From AG-12 sp027319585 (GTDB taxonomy: Bacteria > Chloroflexota > Dormibacteria > Aeolococcales > Bog-877): DNA of 13,015 bases. The stretch covers positions 1-13,015 of the forward strand of contig DAHVMY010000045.1 of assembly GCA_027319585.1 (NCBI GenBank). The letters run 5' to 3'. Under the pieces are notes generated by a model. That model saw only the letters and a program-made list of their open reading frames with translations. It ran no database searches and was not told the DNA's origin. Below, piece after piece: positions 7,300 through 13,015 of the stretch. Each line of letters begins with the position of its first letter. The first letter of the stretch is position 1. The position numbers and the translations under genes were made by a program.

Positions 7300-10298
7300 T
7301 CAGTCGACCGTGCGCAGGGGACGAAGGCGACCTGTGGGTGCGCGGCTGGTGGGTTGGTAGCGCCCCTGGAGGTTGATCGTGGGGTGGCCGAGGGGGGAGA
7401 GCCTGACGATGTCGGCCGGGTTGGCCTGGTACCCGTTGGCGGCGAGATGGTCGAGGGCGGCCTGGATGTACACGGTCTGCCATAGCACCAGGATGTTGGC
7501 CATGAGGCCGAGGGCGTCGAGCTGGTTCTCCTGATCGACCTGGTAGTGACGACGGACTTGGCCCCGGTGGCCGTGGAACACGTCCCTGGCCAGGCTGTTG
7601 CGGGCCTCGCCCCGGTTGAGCAGATGGTGGATGGCCCGTCTGTACTCGTGGTCCAGGCAGTAGTCCAGGATGTGTAGCGTCTTGATCACCCTGCCCAGCT
7701 CACCGAGCGCCCGGGCCAGACTGGAGGGGCTGGGATCCCGCTGCAGGGACCGGAGGATGGCCGAGGGGGTGACGGTGCGTGCCTCCAACGAGGCGGCCAA
7801 CCTGCAGATCTGGTCCCATTGGCCGGTGATCAGCCCGGTGTTGATGCGGTGACGGGCCAGGCTGTCCAGGGTCCCGTAGTGAGCGGTCGGGTCGATGCGC
7901 CACAGACGCTGGTCAGGCAGGTCGGCGAGGCGTGGGGCGTAGCGGAATCCCAGCGCCCAAGACAGGGCGAACACGATCTCGGAGGCCCCGGCGGTGTCGG
8001 TGGACACGGTCTCGGGCCTGACCACCGTCTGGTTGGCCATGAGCCCATCGAGAGCCCAGAGGCTGTCCCGTTGAGTGCCCGGGATCAGGGTCTGGTGGAA
8101 CGAGGCGTGGGTGTCGGCCATCCAGGTGTATAGCGTGGAGCCCCGCTGGCGACCGAAATAGCGGGGGTTGTAGGCGGCGTGGATGGTGGAGACGGGGATG
8201 ACGAAGCGCATCCCATCGGCCGAGGCCATCTCCCCACCGCCCCACGCGTTGGCCAGGGCCAGCCGGGCGTGGTAGTCGACCAGGCGGGTGTTGGCGGCGG
8301 CGAGGGTCGCGGATCGGAGGTAGTTCTGGGCCACCCAGTTCAGCCGGTCCCGGGACAGGGGCGGGTGGCTCTCGTCGCTGACCGGGGTGAGCCCGACGTT
8401 GCAGGCCTCCGACACGAGGAGGGCTGACACGGACTCGATGAGATTGCTGGCCCGGCCCTGGGTGCCGCTGATGTGAGTGAACTCGTCGAGGAACCCGGTC
8501 CAGCCATGCACTTCGAGGGGGACATCGGCGATCTCGACCTCGGGCAGGAGCGCCTCGACCGAGCTGCGGAGCTTCGCGAGCGAGGCTGGCTCGTCGACGG
8601 CATCGAGGGGGCTCATCACGATCTCGTCGTGGCCGTCCCGTTCCTCGATGCGCAGGTCGGGGTTGGAGGGAAGTCCCCCGGCCGTGCGCCGCCAGGCGGC
8701 ATCGAGGGCCCGGGCGAGCTCGGCGACCGCCGCGTCGGCGTCGGCGTTCAGGGCCAGGTCCTCACAGGTTCGCTCACGCTGCTGTTCCCAGACCTCAGGG
8801 GCGAGCAGCTCGGCTCGGGGATCGCCCCAACGGGTGCTGCGCGGGACGTAGACGTCCCGGCGCCGCAGGCGGGTGCGGAGCTGGTCCAGCACGCAGCAGG
8901 CGTAGGCCGCTCGGTTGACGGTGCCGTCCTCACGGTCCCTCACATGGGGCTCCCAGGAGGCGTTGACCGCGTCGAGCGGCACCTCGTCTTCGGGCAGGCG
9001 AGTGGTGCGGGGCCGCTCGGCCAGCCAGGTCCCCAGCGCCTGGTAGGCGTCGAGCACGGGACGGGCAGCGTCGGTACACTCGAAGGGGATGGCCTCGATC
9101 AGGGTCGGGAGGAACCGGCGGAGCTGAGGGTAGCAGGCCACCAGCCGCTCGTGGAAGGGGTCGGCTGGCGGGCGCGTGAGGGCGGTCACCGTCCCGAGGG
9201 CCCGCTCGATCCGGCCCCGGTCCTGGCGGAGCGCCCCGAGGGCCGCGGCGATGGCCTGCTCGCCCTCGTCCAGAGCTTCGAGGAGGACCTGCATGGCGGC
9301 GTGCAGCTCGCCACCGCCTTGTCGTAGTCCCGCAGCTCCCCGGCCCGCCGCCGCTGGCCCCGGACGGTGGCCGAGCGCTGCAGGTCCCCGAAGACCACGT
9401 CGAAGATGTCGATCACGTCGTCACGGGCACTCGGCGTGAGGACGTAGGCGAACGCCACCAGGGTGGCGGTCCGTCGTTCGGGGGCCAGGTCGGCCAGCTG
9501 GGTGGCCCAGGCCTGGTCGGCGTAGCGAGCCAGGGCGCCCATCCGCCGGGACGGCAGGCGGGACAGGTCGAGGTCCCCAGCACCGAGGGCCCGCACCTCG
9601 ACAAGGCGTTCCAGGGCCTGGACCAGCCCGGTGATGGTCGGGCTGAACGGCGGGCGTCGGAGCCGGTCCAGCTCCGAGCGTCGGCGCCCTTCTGGCACCA
9701 CCAGCAGGTCCTCCAAGCGTGCGCGCAGCTCAGGTGAGGCCGTGCTGGCAAGCCGGGCCCAGAGCCGGCGGGTGGCCCGCTCCCGGATACCAGCCACCAG
9801 GCGGCCCAGCACCTGCTCGCCGGGCAGGAGCACCCGGTCGGCCAGAAGACGGCGATGGGCAGCCCGGAACAGGGCCGAAGGGCCGAGGTCGTCGGCCCAG
9901 GCCTGGCGGTAGAGCCACAGCACCAGGAAGAAGTGGCCGGGTTGGCTGGCGAAGTCCCGGTAGCCGTAACGGCGGCGGATCTCCGAGGTGTGCCTCCAGC
10001 GCACGGCCAGCTTGGCGTAGCCAGCAAGGATTCCGGGATCGGCGATGTCGAGCTGGCGGGCCACCGAGGCCACCACCGGGGGCGGGACAGCGGTCGGGTC
10101 AGGGAGAAAGGTGCCGATGGCCCGCACCGTGGCGATCTGGACGGCGAACCCCAGGCGCGTCACGTCCCCGGCCTGCCGGCGAGCCTGGGTGACGTCGGCG
10201 TCGCTCAGGTGGCACCATCGGCCGAGCCAGTCCCGCCCGACGTCGGCCGGGAACCGGGCGTAGCCGGACAGGTCAGCCGGATCCACCACGACGGGCAC
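7300..10298 (-). pseudogene. tnpA: Tn3-family transposase TnpA, split by a one-base frameshift
   Basis: Two overlapping minus-strand frames (10298-9186 and 9294-7300) are halves of one Tn3 transposase. The N-terminal half, from GTG 10298 with an AGGGGGGA ribosome site, carries the DUF4158-type DNA-binding region (RLGFAVQIATVRAIGTF, DPTAVPPPVVASVARQL). The C-terminal half carries the DDE_Tnp_Tn3 core: Asp in MASADGMRF (codon 8217-8215), Asp in VSTDTAGAS (7998-7996) and Glu in VDQENQLDAL (7530-7528). Near 9311 the first frame turns to nonsense, while the other frame reads GELHAAMQVLLEALDEGEQ. One extra G (coding strand) there gives KAVGELHAAMQ and a continuous 999-residue protein, the normal family length. 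The cause is either a real one-base deletion or a sequencing error; no slippery heptamer suggests programmed frameshifting. TnpA binds the 35-base ends and catalyses replicative transposition. Confidence 0.9.
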
Positions 10299-10312
10299 GC
10301 GATCCCCCCTCT

Positions 10313-10420
10313 GTTCCTGGGAGAAGTATCGTTATCCCAGGAACCTGGCCAACCGCGAGCCACTGACCAGCACGAGTGCCGAGTCCCGAGGAAGGCTGAA
10401 GTCATCGTTATCACCGGAAC
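10313..10420. promoter_or_regulatory. Putative TnpI recombination/resolution site (IRS-like) between tnpA and tnpI
   Basis: A perfect palindrome, GTTCCTGGGA (10313-10322) and TCCCAGGAAC (10335-10344), flanks a 12-base centre GAAGTATCGTTA. The right side is echoed 76 bases later as GAAGTC-ATCGTTATC-ACCGGAAC (10398-10420), whose arm matches 8 of 10 positions. A further degenerate arm, TCCCGAGGAA, lies at 10384-10393. One core inverted repeat plus two accessory motifs in direct orientation, next to a tyrosine recombinase, is the organisation of the Tn4430 IRS (IR1-IR2 core plus DR1 and DR2). The site fills the divergent tnpA/tnpI spacer, so recombinase binding probably also controls both genes. 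Function is inferred from layout and position. Confidence 0.7.
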
Positions 10421-10429
10421 CAGTCGCCC

Positions 10430-11335
10430 GTGAGCCCCAGCACCGCCATCGAGGGTGCCCCGAGCCCCAAGCTGTCGGACGCCGTGGGGGCCTTTCTCGC
10501 TGACCTCGGCCACGCCAACCGCTCCCCGGCCACCCTCCGCGCCTATCGTGGCGACCTGGCCTCCTTCTCCCAGCACTTCGCCGGCGAGCTGGGCGAGATC
10601 ACCCCCCAGGCGCTCCGGTCCCACTTCGCCACCCTGGTTCATCTGGCCCCGGCCACTCGGGCCCGCCGCGAGGCGTCCCTCGCCAGCTTCCTGCGTTGGG
10701 CCTACCGCAACGACCTGATCGACGCAGATCCCATGTCCAAGCTGGACCGGGTCCACCTGGAGCCCCCCGAACCCCGGGGCCTGGCCAAAGAGCAGGTGGA
10801 GGCCATCCTGGGCGCCATCCCCCGGGGCAGGAGCCGGGATCGGCTGTTGTTCCGGCTCCTGGCCGAGACCGGCCTGCGGGTGGGTGAGGCGCTGGCGCTC
10901 CATGTGGACGACATCGCCCTTGCCCCAGACGACGAGCGTCTCCACGTGCTCGGCAAGGGGGGACGGCGGCGGACCTTGCTGCTGGACGACCCCCGCCTGG
11001 TGGCCCAGATCAAGCGCCACCTGAAGGAGACCAGCTACCGGCACGGCCCGCTGTTCCGGGCCGAGAAGAACGGGGTGGGCGGCCCACTGCGCTACTCGAC
11101 GGTCCAAGAACATTGGGCCACCTACTGCGCCAAGGCGGGAGTCACTGCCACCATCCACCAGCTCCGCCATGGCCATGCCACCGAGCTGATCAACGGCGGG
11201 GTCAGCCTGCCCACTATCCGCAAGCGCCTCGGGCACCGCAACCTCCAGACCACCCTCCGGTACGCCGAGCAGGCAGACGCCACCGCCGATGCCGAGTTGG
11301 GGGCGTGGCGGCGGTCGCGGGAGGCGGGCTCATGA
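10430..11335 (+). CDS. tnpI: Tyrosine recombinase, TnpI-like resolvase of the Tn3-family element
   Basis: The product is 301 residues from GTG 10430. Residues about 14-95 form a SAM-like core-binding domain (LSDAVGAFLADL, RSPATLRAYRGDLASF). The catalytic domain has Arg150 (TGLRVGEAL), Lys176 (GKGGRRR), His243 and Arg246 (HQLRHGHA), His269 (LGHRNLQTT) and the nucleophile Tyr278 (LRYAEQAD), so the full RKHRHY set is present. This is a XerC/D-type enzyme that would resolve cointegrates made by TnpA at the adjacent palindromic site. The start lies nine bases after an accessory motif of that site and has no clear ribosome site. It is divergent from tnpA, and its stop overlaps the ASCH gene start (ATGA). 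It is intact, unlike tnpA. A phage-type integrase is the alternative, but enclosure between the Tn3 ends supports the TnpI role. Confidence 0.9.
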   Translation: MSPSTAIEGAPSPKLSDAVGAFLADLGHANRSPATLRAYRGDLASFSQHFAGELGEITPQALRSHFATLVHLAPATRARREASLASFLRWAYRNDLIDADPMSKLDRVHLEPPEPRGLAKEQVEAILGAIPRGRSRDRLLFRLLAETGLRVGEALALHVDDIALAPDDERLHVLGKGGRRRTLLLDDPRLVAQIKRHLKETSYRHGPLFRAEKNGVGGPLRYSTVQEHWATYCAKAGVTATIHQLRHGHATELINGGVSLPTIRKRLGHRNLQTTLRYAEQADATADAELGAWRRSREAGS

Positions 11336-11796
11336 ACGGGTCTGACCAAGGCCATCAGGCTGAATTGGGCAAGATGCGGTTCGGCCACGATGGGGACGGC
11401 GGCCTCGGTGATCGCCTCGTCGAAGCCGTTCTGCGGGGTGAGAAGACGGCCACCTCTTCCTTGCTCCGCGATTACGAGGAGAACGAGCCACTGCCCAGAG
11501 CCGGGGAGCGACTCGTCTTGGTCGACAGCTCCGGTCGATCTCGCGGGGTCGTCGAGACCGTTGAAGTACGAACGGTGGCGCTCAGGGACATTGATCTGAG
11601 CATCGCCCTGGCTGAGGGCGAGGGGTTCGAGTCGGTGGCCGACTGGGAGCAGGCTCACCGGGCATTCTGGGCGTCCACCCCGTCGAGCGGTGCAGAGAGA
11701 AGCTCGCAGGAGTCCTTGAGCGACACCGAACTCGTCGTCGTCGAGTTCTTCCACCTGGTCGAGACCGGCCGAGGATCCGCCGGTAACGGCCCCTGA
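11332..11796 (+). CDS. ASCH-domain protein, transposon cargo
   Basis: The start ATG overlaps the recombinase stop (ATGA), giving 154 residues and probable translational coupling. An ASCH fold (ASC-1 homology, a PUA-like RNA-binding beta barrel) is indicated by FGHDGDGGLGDRLVEAVLRGEKTATSSLL, which holds the family motif GxKxxT, then LPRAGERLVLVDSSGR, GVVETVEVRTVALRDID and the closing ELVVVEFFHLV. Family members bind RNA or modified nucleosides; E. coli YqfB is an N4-acetylcytidine amidohydrolase. I cannot say which activity applies here. No signal peptide or membrane segment is seen. The stop codon overlaps the start of the AGGAGG that serves the next gene 11 bases on, so tnpI, ASCH and the DUF6176-like gene form one operon inside the transposon. 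Confidence 0.85.
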   Translation: MNGSDQGHQAELGKMRFGHDGDGGLGDRLVEAVLRGEKTATSSLLRDYEENEPLPRAGERLVLVDSSGRSRGVVETVEVRTVALRDIDLSIALAEGEGFESVADWEQAHRAFWASTPSSGAERSSQESLSDTELVVVEFFHLVETGRGSAGNGP

Positions 11797-11807
11797 GGAG
11801 GCCGAAG

Positions 11808-12108
11808 ATGCTCCAGTCCCGATCCGCCGCGTGCACCCGGAACACCTCGATTTGCTGTGCGATTTGCTGGGGCAAGTCGGTGGCCCACAACGTGATCAAG
11901 CCCTCGCCACGTTGGAGGACGAAGGGGTCCGCCATGAGATGGCTCTTCTCATCGAGACGAAGGACGGCCCCGCTCACGCTCGCCGAGCAGTCGAGCAGTC
12001 GAGCAGTCCCGGCATCGAATCGACGTTGAGCACAAGAGGGTGCTGCGGAAGGCCATCGGAGCAGCCGTCGACGCCAAACTGATGCTTGATCTGCGGAGCA
12101 ACGGCTGA
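11808..12108 (+). pseudogene. DUF6176-like gene broken by an 8-bp repeat expansion
   Basis: An ideal AGGAGG precedes ATG 11808, but that frame gives nonsense. The meaningful frame is offset: VPIRRVHPEHLDLLCDLLG, then ATLEDEGVRHEMALLIETKDGP. One extra base soon after the ATG (about 11815) would join them. Downstream, three tandem copies of CGAGCAGT (11984-12007) throw the frame off. With two copies the frame reads on through RIDVEHKRVLRKAIGAAVDAK and LMLDLRSNG to TGA 12106-12108. Both repairs give a 97-residue protein, near the usual length, and the blocks EGVRHE, DGP and IDVEH resemble DUF6176 as I remember it (function unknown). The stretch between DGP and IDVEH looks about 10 residues shorter than usual. 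A GTG at 11831 could start a truncated 83-residue product, but it has no ribosome site. Confidence 0.7.
11984..12007 (+). repeat. Three tandem copies of an 8-bp unit inside a coding frame
   Basis: CGAGCAGT occurs three times head to tail. Eight is not a multiple of three, so each gain or loss shifts the frame. Two copies restore the reading frame of the DUF6176-like gene to its conserved C-terminus; three do not. Confidence 0.9.
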
Positions 12109-12179
12109 GGGTTTGCCTCCCCCTCTTCAGCCCCCGCCTGACTTCAGTCTGGTGCCGGATGGCAATGCAGTCACCTGCT

Positions 12180-12214
12180 CGTTCAGGATTCTGTACCGAT
12201 CCTCGTCACAGGCC
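12180..12214 (-). repeat. Right terminal inverted repeat of the Tn3-family transposon
   Basis: 35 bases, the inverse of 7258-7292 with one mismatch (position 25 counted from the outer end). The outer tip GGCC ends at 12214 and is followed directly by the antitoxin-like remnant. The flanking pentamer is TTGAC. Confidence 0.9.
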
Positions 12215-12298
12215 TTGACGGCCGATCTGCCCCCGGTGGATGCGGTCGCGGTGTCCCGGCAGAGTCGGGAGGCGCTCGAGGGTCGGTTGGCCGAGTAG
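12215..12298 (+). pseudogene. 3' remnant of the gene upstream of vapC, probably the antitoxin, cut by the transposon end
   Basis: Directly after the right Tn3 repeat an open frame gives 27 residues, LTADLPPVDAVAVSRQSREA and then LEGRLAE, ending at TAG 12296-12298. The vapC frame begins at the next base. A short gene abutting vapC on its 5' side is normally the cognate antitoxin, whose C-terminal tail binds the toxin. The frame can be followed backwards through the transposon end, but there it is only noise from the repeat. So the N-terminal DNA-binding part was apparently replaced by the transposon. I cannot assign an antitoxin family from the tail. A TTG at 12215 could theoretically start a 27-residue peptide, but no ribosome site is visible. 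Confidence 0.55.
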
Positions 12299-12727
12299 GT
12301 GGCCGTCGTGGTGGACGCGAACGTCCTGGTGGTGGCGGCCACGGGCGACCCGAGGCGGGTCCGGGCTCAGAGTGCGCTGCGGGGGTGGGCGGATGCCGGC
12401 GAGACGCTGCACGCCCCGGCGTTGCTCCCTTACGAGTTCGCGAGCAGCCTGACCCGTCTGGTCGAGGCGGGGAAGCTGCCTGCGGAGCGGGTCGGGCCAG
12501 TGTGGTCGAGCGTGCGGACACTGCCGGTGACGTACCACCTTCTCCAAGAGACGGCCCCGCGGGTGGTGGAGATCGCCCGCCAGCTGGGGCGGCAGAGCGC
12601 CTACGACGCCGCTTACCTGGCGCTGGCGGAGCAGTTGCAGGCGGTGCTGTGGACTTTCGACGGGCCACTGGCGCGGAACGCGGCTCAGAGCGGGTTCGCG
12701 GTGCAGCTCCTCGACGCGACGGGGTAG
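12299..12727 (+). CDS. vapC: PIN-domain toxin VapC
   Basis: The product is 142 residues, the usual size for VapC toxins, which are Mg-dependent RNases acting on tRNA or rRNA. All four acidic PIN residues are present: Asp6 (VVVDANVLV), Glu46 (LPYEFASSLTRL), Asp103 (SAYDAAYLALAEQL) and Asp121 (WTFDGPLARNA). GTG 12299 directly follows the TAG of the upstream remnant; a GTG at 12308 is also possible. Normally the antitoxin gene lies just upstream, represses the shared promoter and neutralises the toxin. Here only its tail seems to remain, cut by the Tn3 end, so the toxin may have lost both its partner and its promoter. It is then either silent, driven from inside the transposon, or controlled by an antitoxin elsewhere. 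The coding sequence shows no lesion. Confidence 0.88.
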   Translation: MAVVVDANVLVVAATGDPRRVRAQSALRGWADAGETLHAPALLPYEFASSLTRLVEAGKLPAERVGPVWSSVRTLPVTYHLLQETAPRVVEIARQLGRQSAYDAAYLALAEQLQAVLWTFDGPLARNAAQSGFAVQLLDATG

Positions 12728-12740
12728 CCCGGAGCGGGCT
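12726..12740 (+). terminator. Short hairpin at the end of vapC
   Basis: AGCCCG-GAG-CGGGCT is a perfect 6-base stem with a 3-base loop overlapping the vapC stop codon. There is no T-run after it, so it is a weak terminator candidate at best. Confidence 0.3.
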
Positions 12741-12768
12741 CCCCGCGGCGGCGGCCGGGTTGGCCGGC

Positions 12769-12900
12769 TCAGCGGATCCGGCGCCCTGCCCCCTTGGCCC
12801 GGCGCAGCTCGCCCCGCTCCCGATAGGTGAGCTCGATGACGAGCTGCTGCACCGCCTCTCTGGCCACGGCGATCTGGGGCAGGCTGGGATCGTCGATGAC
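12769..12900 (-). other. Minus-strand coding-like fragment of unknown function
   Basis: One minus-strand frame gives 43 residues, VIDDPSLPQIAVAREAVQQL and on to RERGELRRAKGAGRRIR, ending at TGA 12771-12769. The composition looks like a real amphipathic helical protein end. It has no ATG, and an in-frame TAG lies five codons upstream. Possible starts are only an internal GTG without a ribosome site, so this is more likely the 3' end of a damaged gene than a complete one. I recognise no family. Converges on vapC. Confidence 0.3.
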
Positions 12901-12914
12901 ACTTAGAACCTACT

Positions 12915-13015
12915 TCACGCGACGATGGGACCGAGTCTCTCCACCTGGGCAATCGCAGTGTCGTACCGGCCGGCGAAGCGGGCAGCACCGTGAGCGATCT
13001 CCCGTGGTAGCGCCG
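12915..13015 (-). CDS. C-terminal end of a minus-strand gene running off the right edge
   Basis: Reading the minus strand inward from the window edge gives a protein-like tail of about 32 residues, ALPREIAHGAARFAGRYDTA and IAQVERLGPIVA, ending at TGA 12917-12915. The other minus-strand frames here look less natural. It is too short to assign a family. Together with the fragment at 12769-12900 it may represent one interrupted gene or two adjacent ones. Confidence 0.3.
   Translation of the reverse strand, partial: ALPREIAHGAARFAGRYDTAIAQVERLGPIVA

Larger units (their letters stand above)
7258..12214. mobile_element. Tn3-family transposon with tyrosine recombinase and ASCH/DUF6176 cargo
   Basis: A 4,957-base element defined by 35-base terminal inverted repeats (34/35 matching). 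Contents from left: tnpA (minus, broken), a palindromic resolution-type site, a divergent tyrosine recombinase, an ASCH-domain gene and a broken DUF6176-like gene. The tnpA stop lies seven bases inside the left repeat, the usual Tn3-family arrangement. Use of a tyrosine recombinase places it with the TnpI-type branch (Tn4430 is the established example). The five flanking bases differ (CTTCT on the left, TTGAC on the right), although Tn3 elements normally leave a 5-base duplication, so the locus has been rearranged or one end moved. With tnpA frameshifted it is probably immobile unless helped in trans. Confidence 0.88.

Noticed and set aside
8473..9327. 284-residue plus-strand open frame inside the Tn3 transposase
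   Set aside because: It is antisense to well-conserved TnpA sequence; GC-rich genes commonly give long antisense frames.
9294..9330. Programmed ribosomal frameshift producing full TnpA
   Set aside because: No slippery heptamer or clear downstream structure is visible, and Tn3 transposases are normally made from a single frame.
10205..11236. 343-residue minus-strand open frame over the recombinase and resolution site
   Set aside because: It is antisense to a recombinase with all catalytic residues and runs through the palindromic site and the start of tnpA.
11113..11331. Upstream extension of the ASCH protein into the recombinase gene
   Set aside because: The extra residues are a His/Pro/Arg-rich shadow of the recombinase; the ATGA overlap gives a natural start at 11332.
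12086..12298. 70-residue plus-strand open frame as a complete antitoxin
   Set aside because: Its first 43 residues come from the transposon end and adjacent noncoding DNA; only the part after 12214 belongs to the gene next to vapC.
12183..12988. Two long minus-strand open frames over vapC
   Set aside because: Low-complexity Ser/Pro/Arg composition; the plus strand has an intact PIN domain.
1..13015. CRISPR array, tRNA, rRNA or riboswitch
   Set aside because: No regularly spaced repeats, cloverleaf-like segments or recognisable conserved RNA motifs were seen on either strand.

Overview
The window is GC-rich bacterial DNA made almost entirely of accessory genes. The coupling protein with its DUF4913-like neighbour, the proline-rich linkers, GTG starts and secreted-protein style all suggest an actinomycete (Actinomycetota). 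The class cannot be settled from this sequence. There are no rRNA, tRNA, CRISPR or core housekeeping genes. The layout looks like a conjugative plasmid or integrative element into which other mobile elements have been inserted.

Left part (1-1735, minus strand): the proximal end of a conjugation operon. A small DUF4913-like protein overlaps by four bases a VirD4/TraG-type coupling ATPase, whose C-terminus runs off the window. Next to it (1938-4872, plus strand) are three exported proteins in a row: a 345-residue secreted protein, a small membrane-anchored protein and a lipoprotein with a propeller-like repeat pattern. Their codon use is visibly less GC-rich than that of both flanks, so they look like a separately acquired cell-surface cassette.

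Middle (4895-7252): a complete insertion sequence with 20-bp terminal inverted repeats (18/20 matching), a strong internal promoter and an intact 740-residue DDE transposase. Five bases further on starts a 4,957-bp Tn3-family transposon (7258-12214) with 35-bp terminal inverted repeats (34/35 matching). It holds a minus-strand tnpA broken by one apparent single-base deletion, an intergenic palindromic site, and a divergent tyrosine recombinase. This is the TnpI/IRS type of resolution system known from Tn4430, not the usual serine resolvase. After the recombinase come an ASCH-domain gene (ATGA overlap) and a DUF6176-like gene. The DUF6176-like gene is inactivated by an 8-bp tandem triplication and probably by a second one-base lesion.

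Right part (12215-13015): the right Tn3 end lies inside a gene directly upstream of an intact PIN-domain VapC toxin. What remains upstream of vapC is a 27-codon remnant that I read as the truncated antitoxin. The other half is not found beyond the left transposon end, and the five bases flanking the two ends differ, so the element is not a simple clean insertion. Two minus-strand coding fragments of unknown function fill the right edge.

The most notable points are the Tn3 element with a tyrosine recombinase and an ASCH/DUF6176 cargo, the repeat-driven frameshift in that cargo, the vapC orphaned by the transposon, and the three-gene exported cassette.
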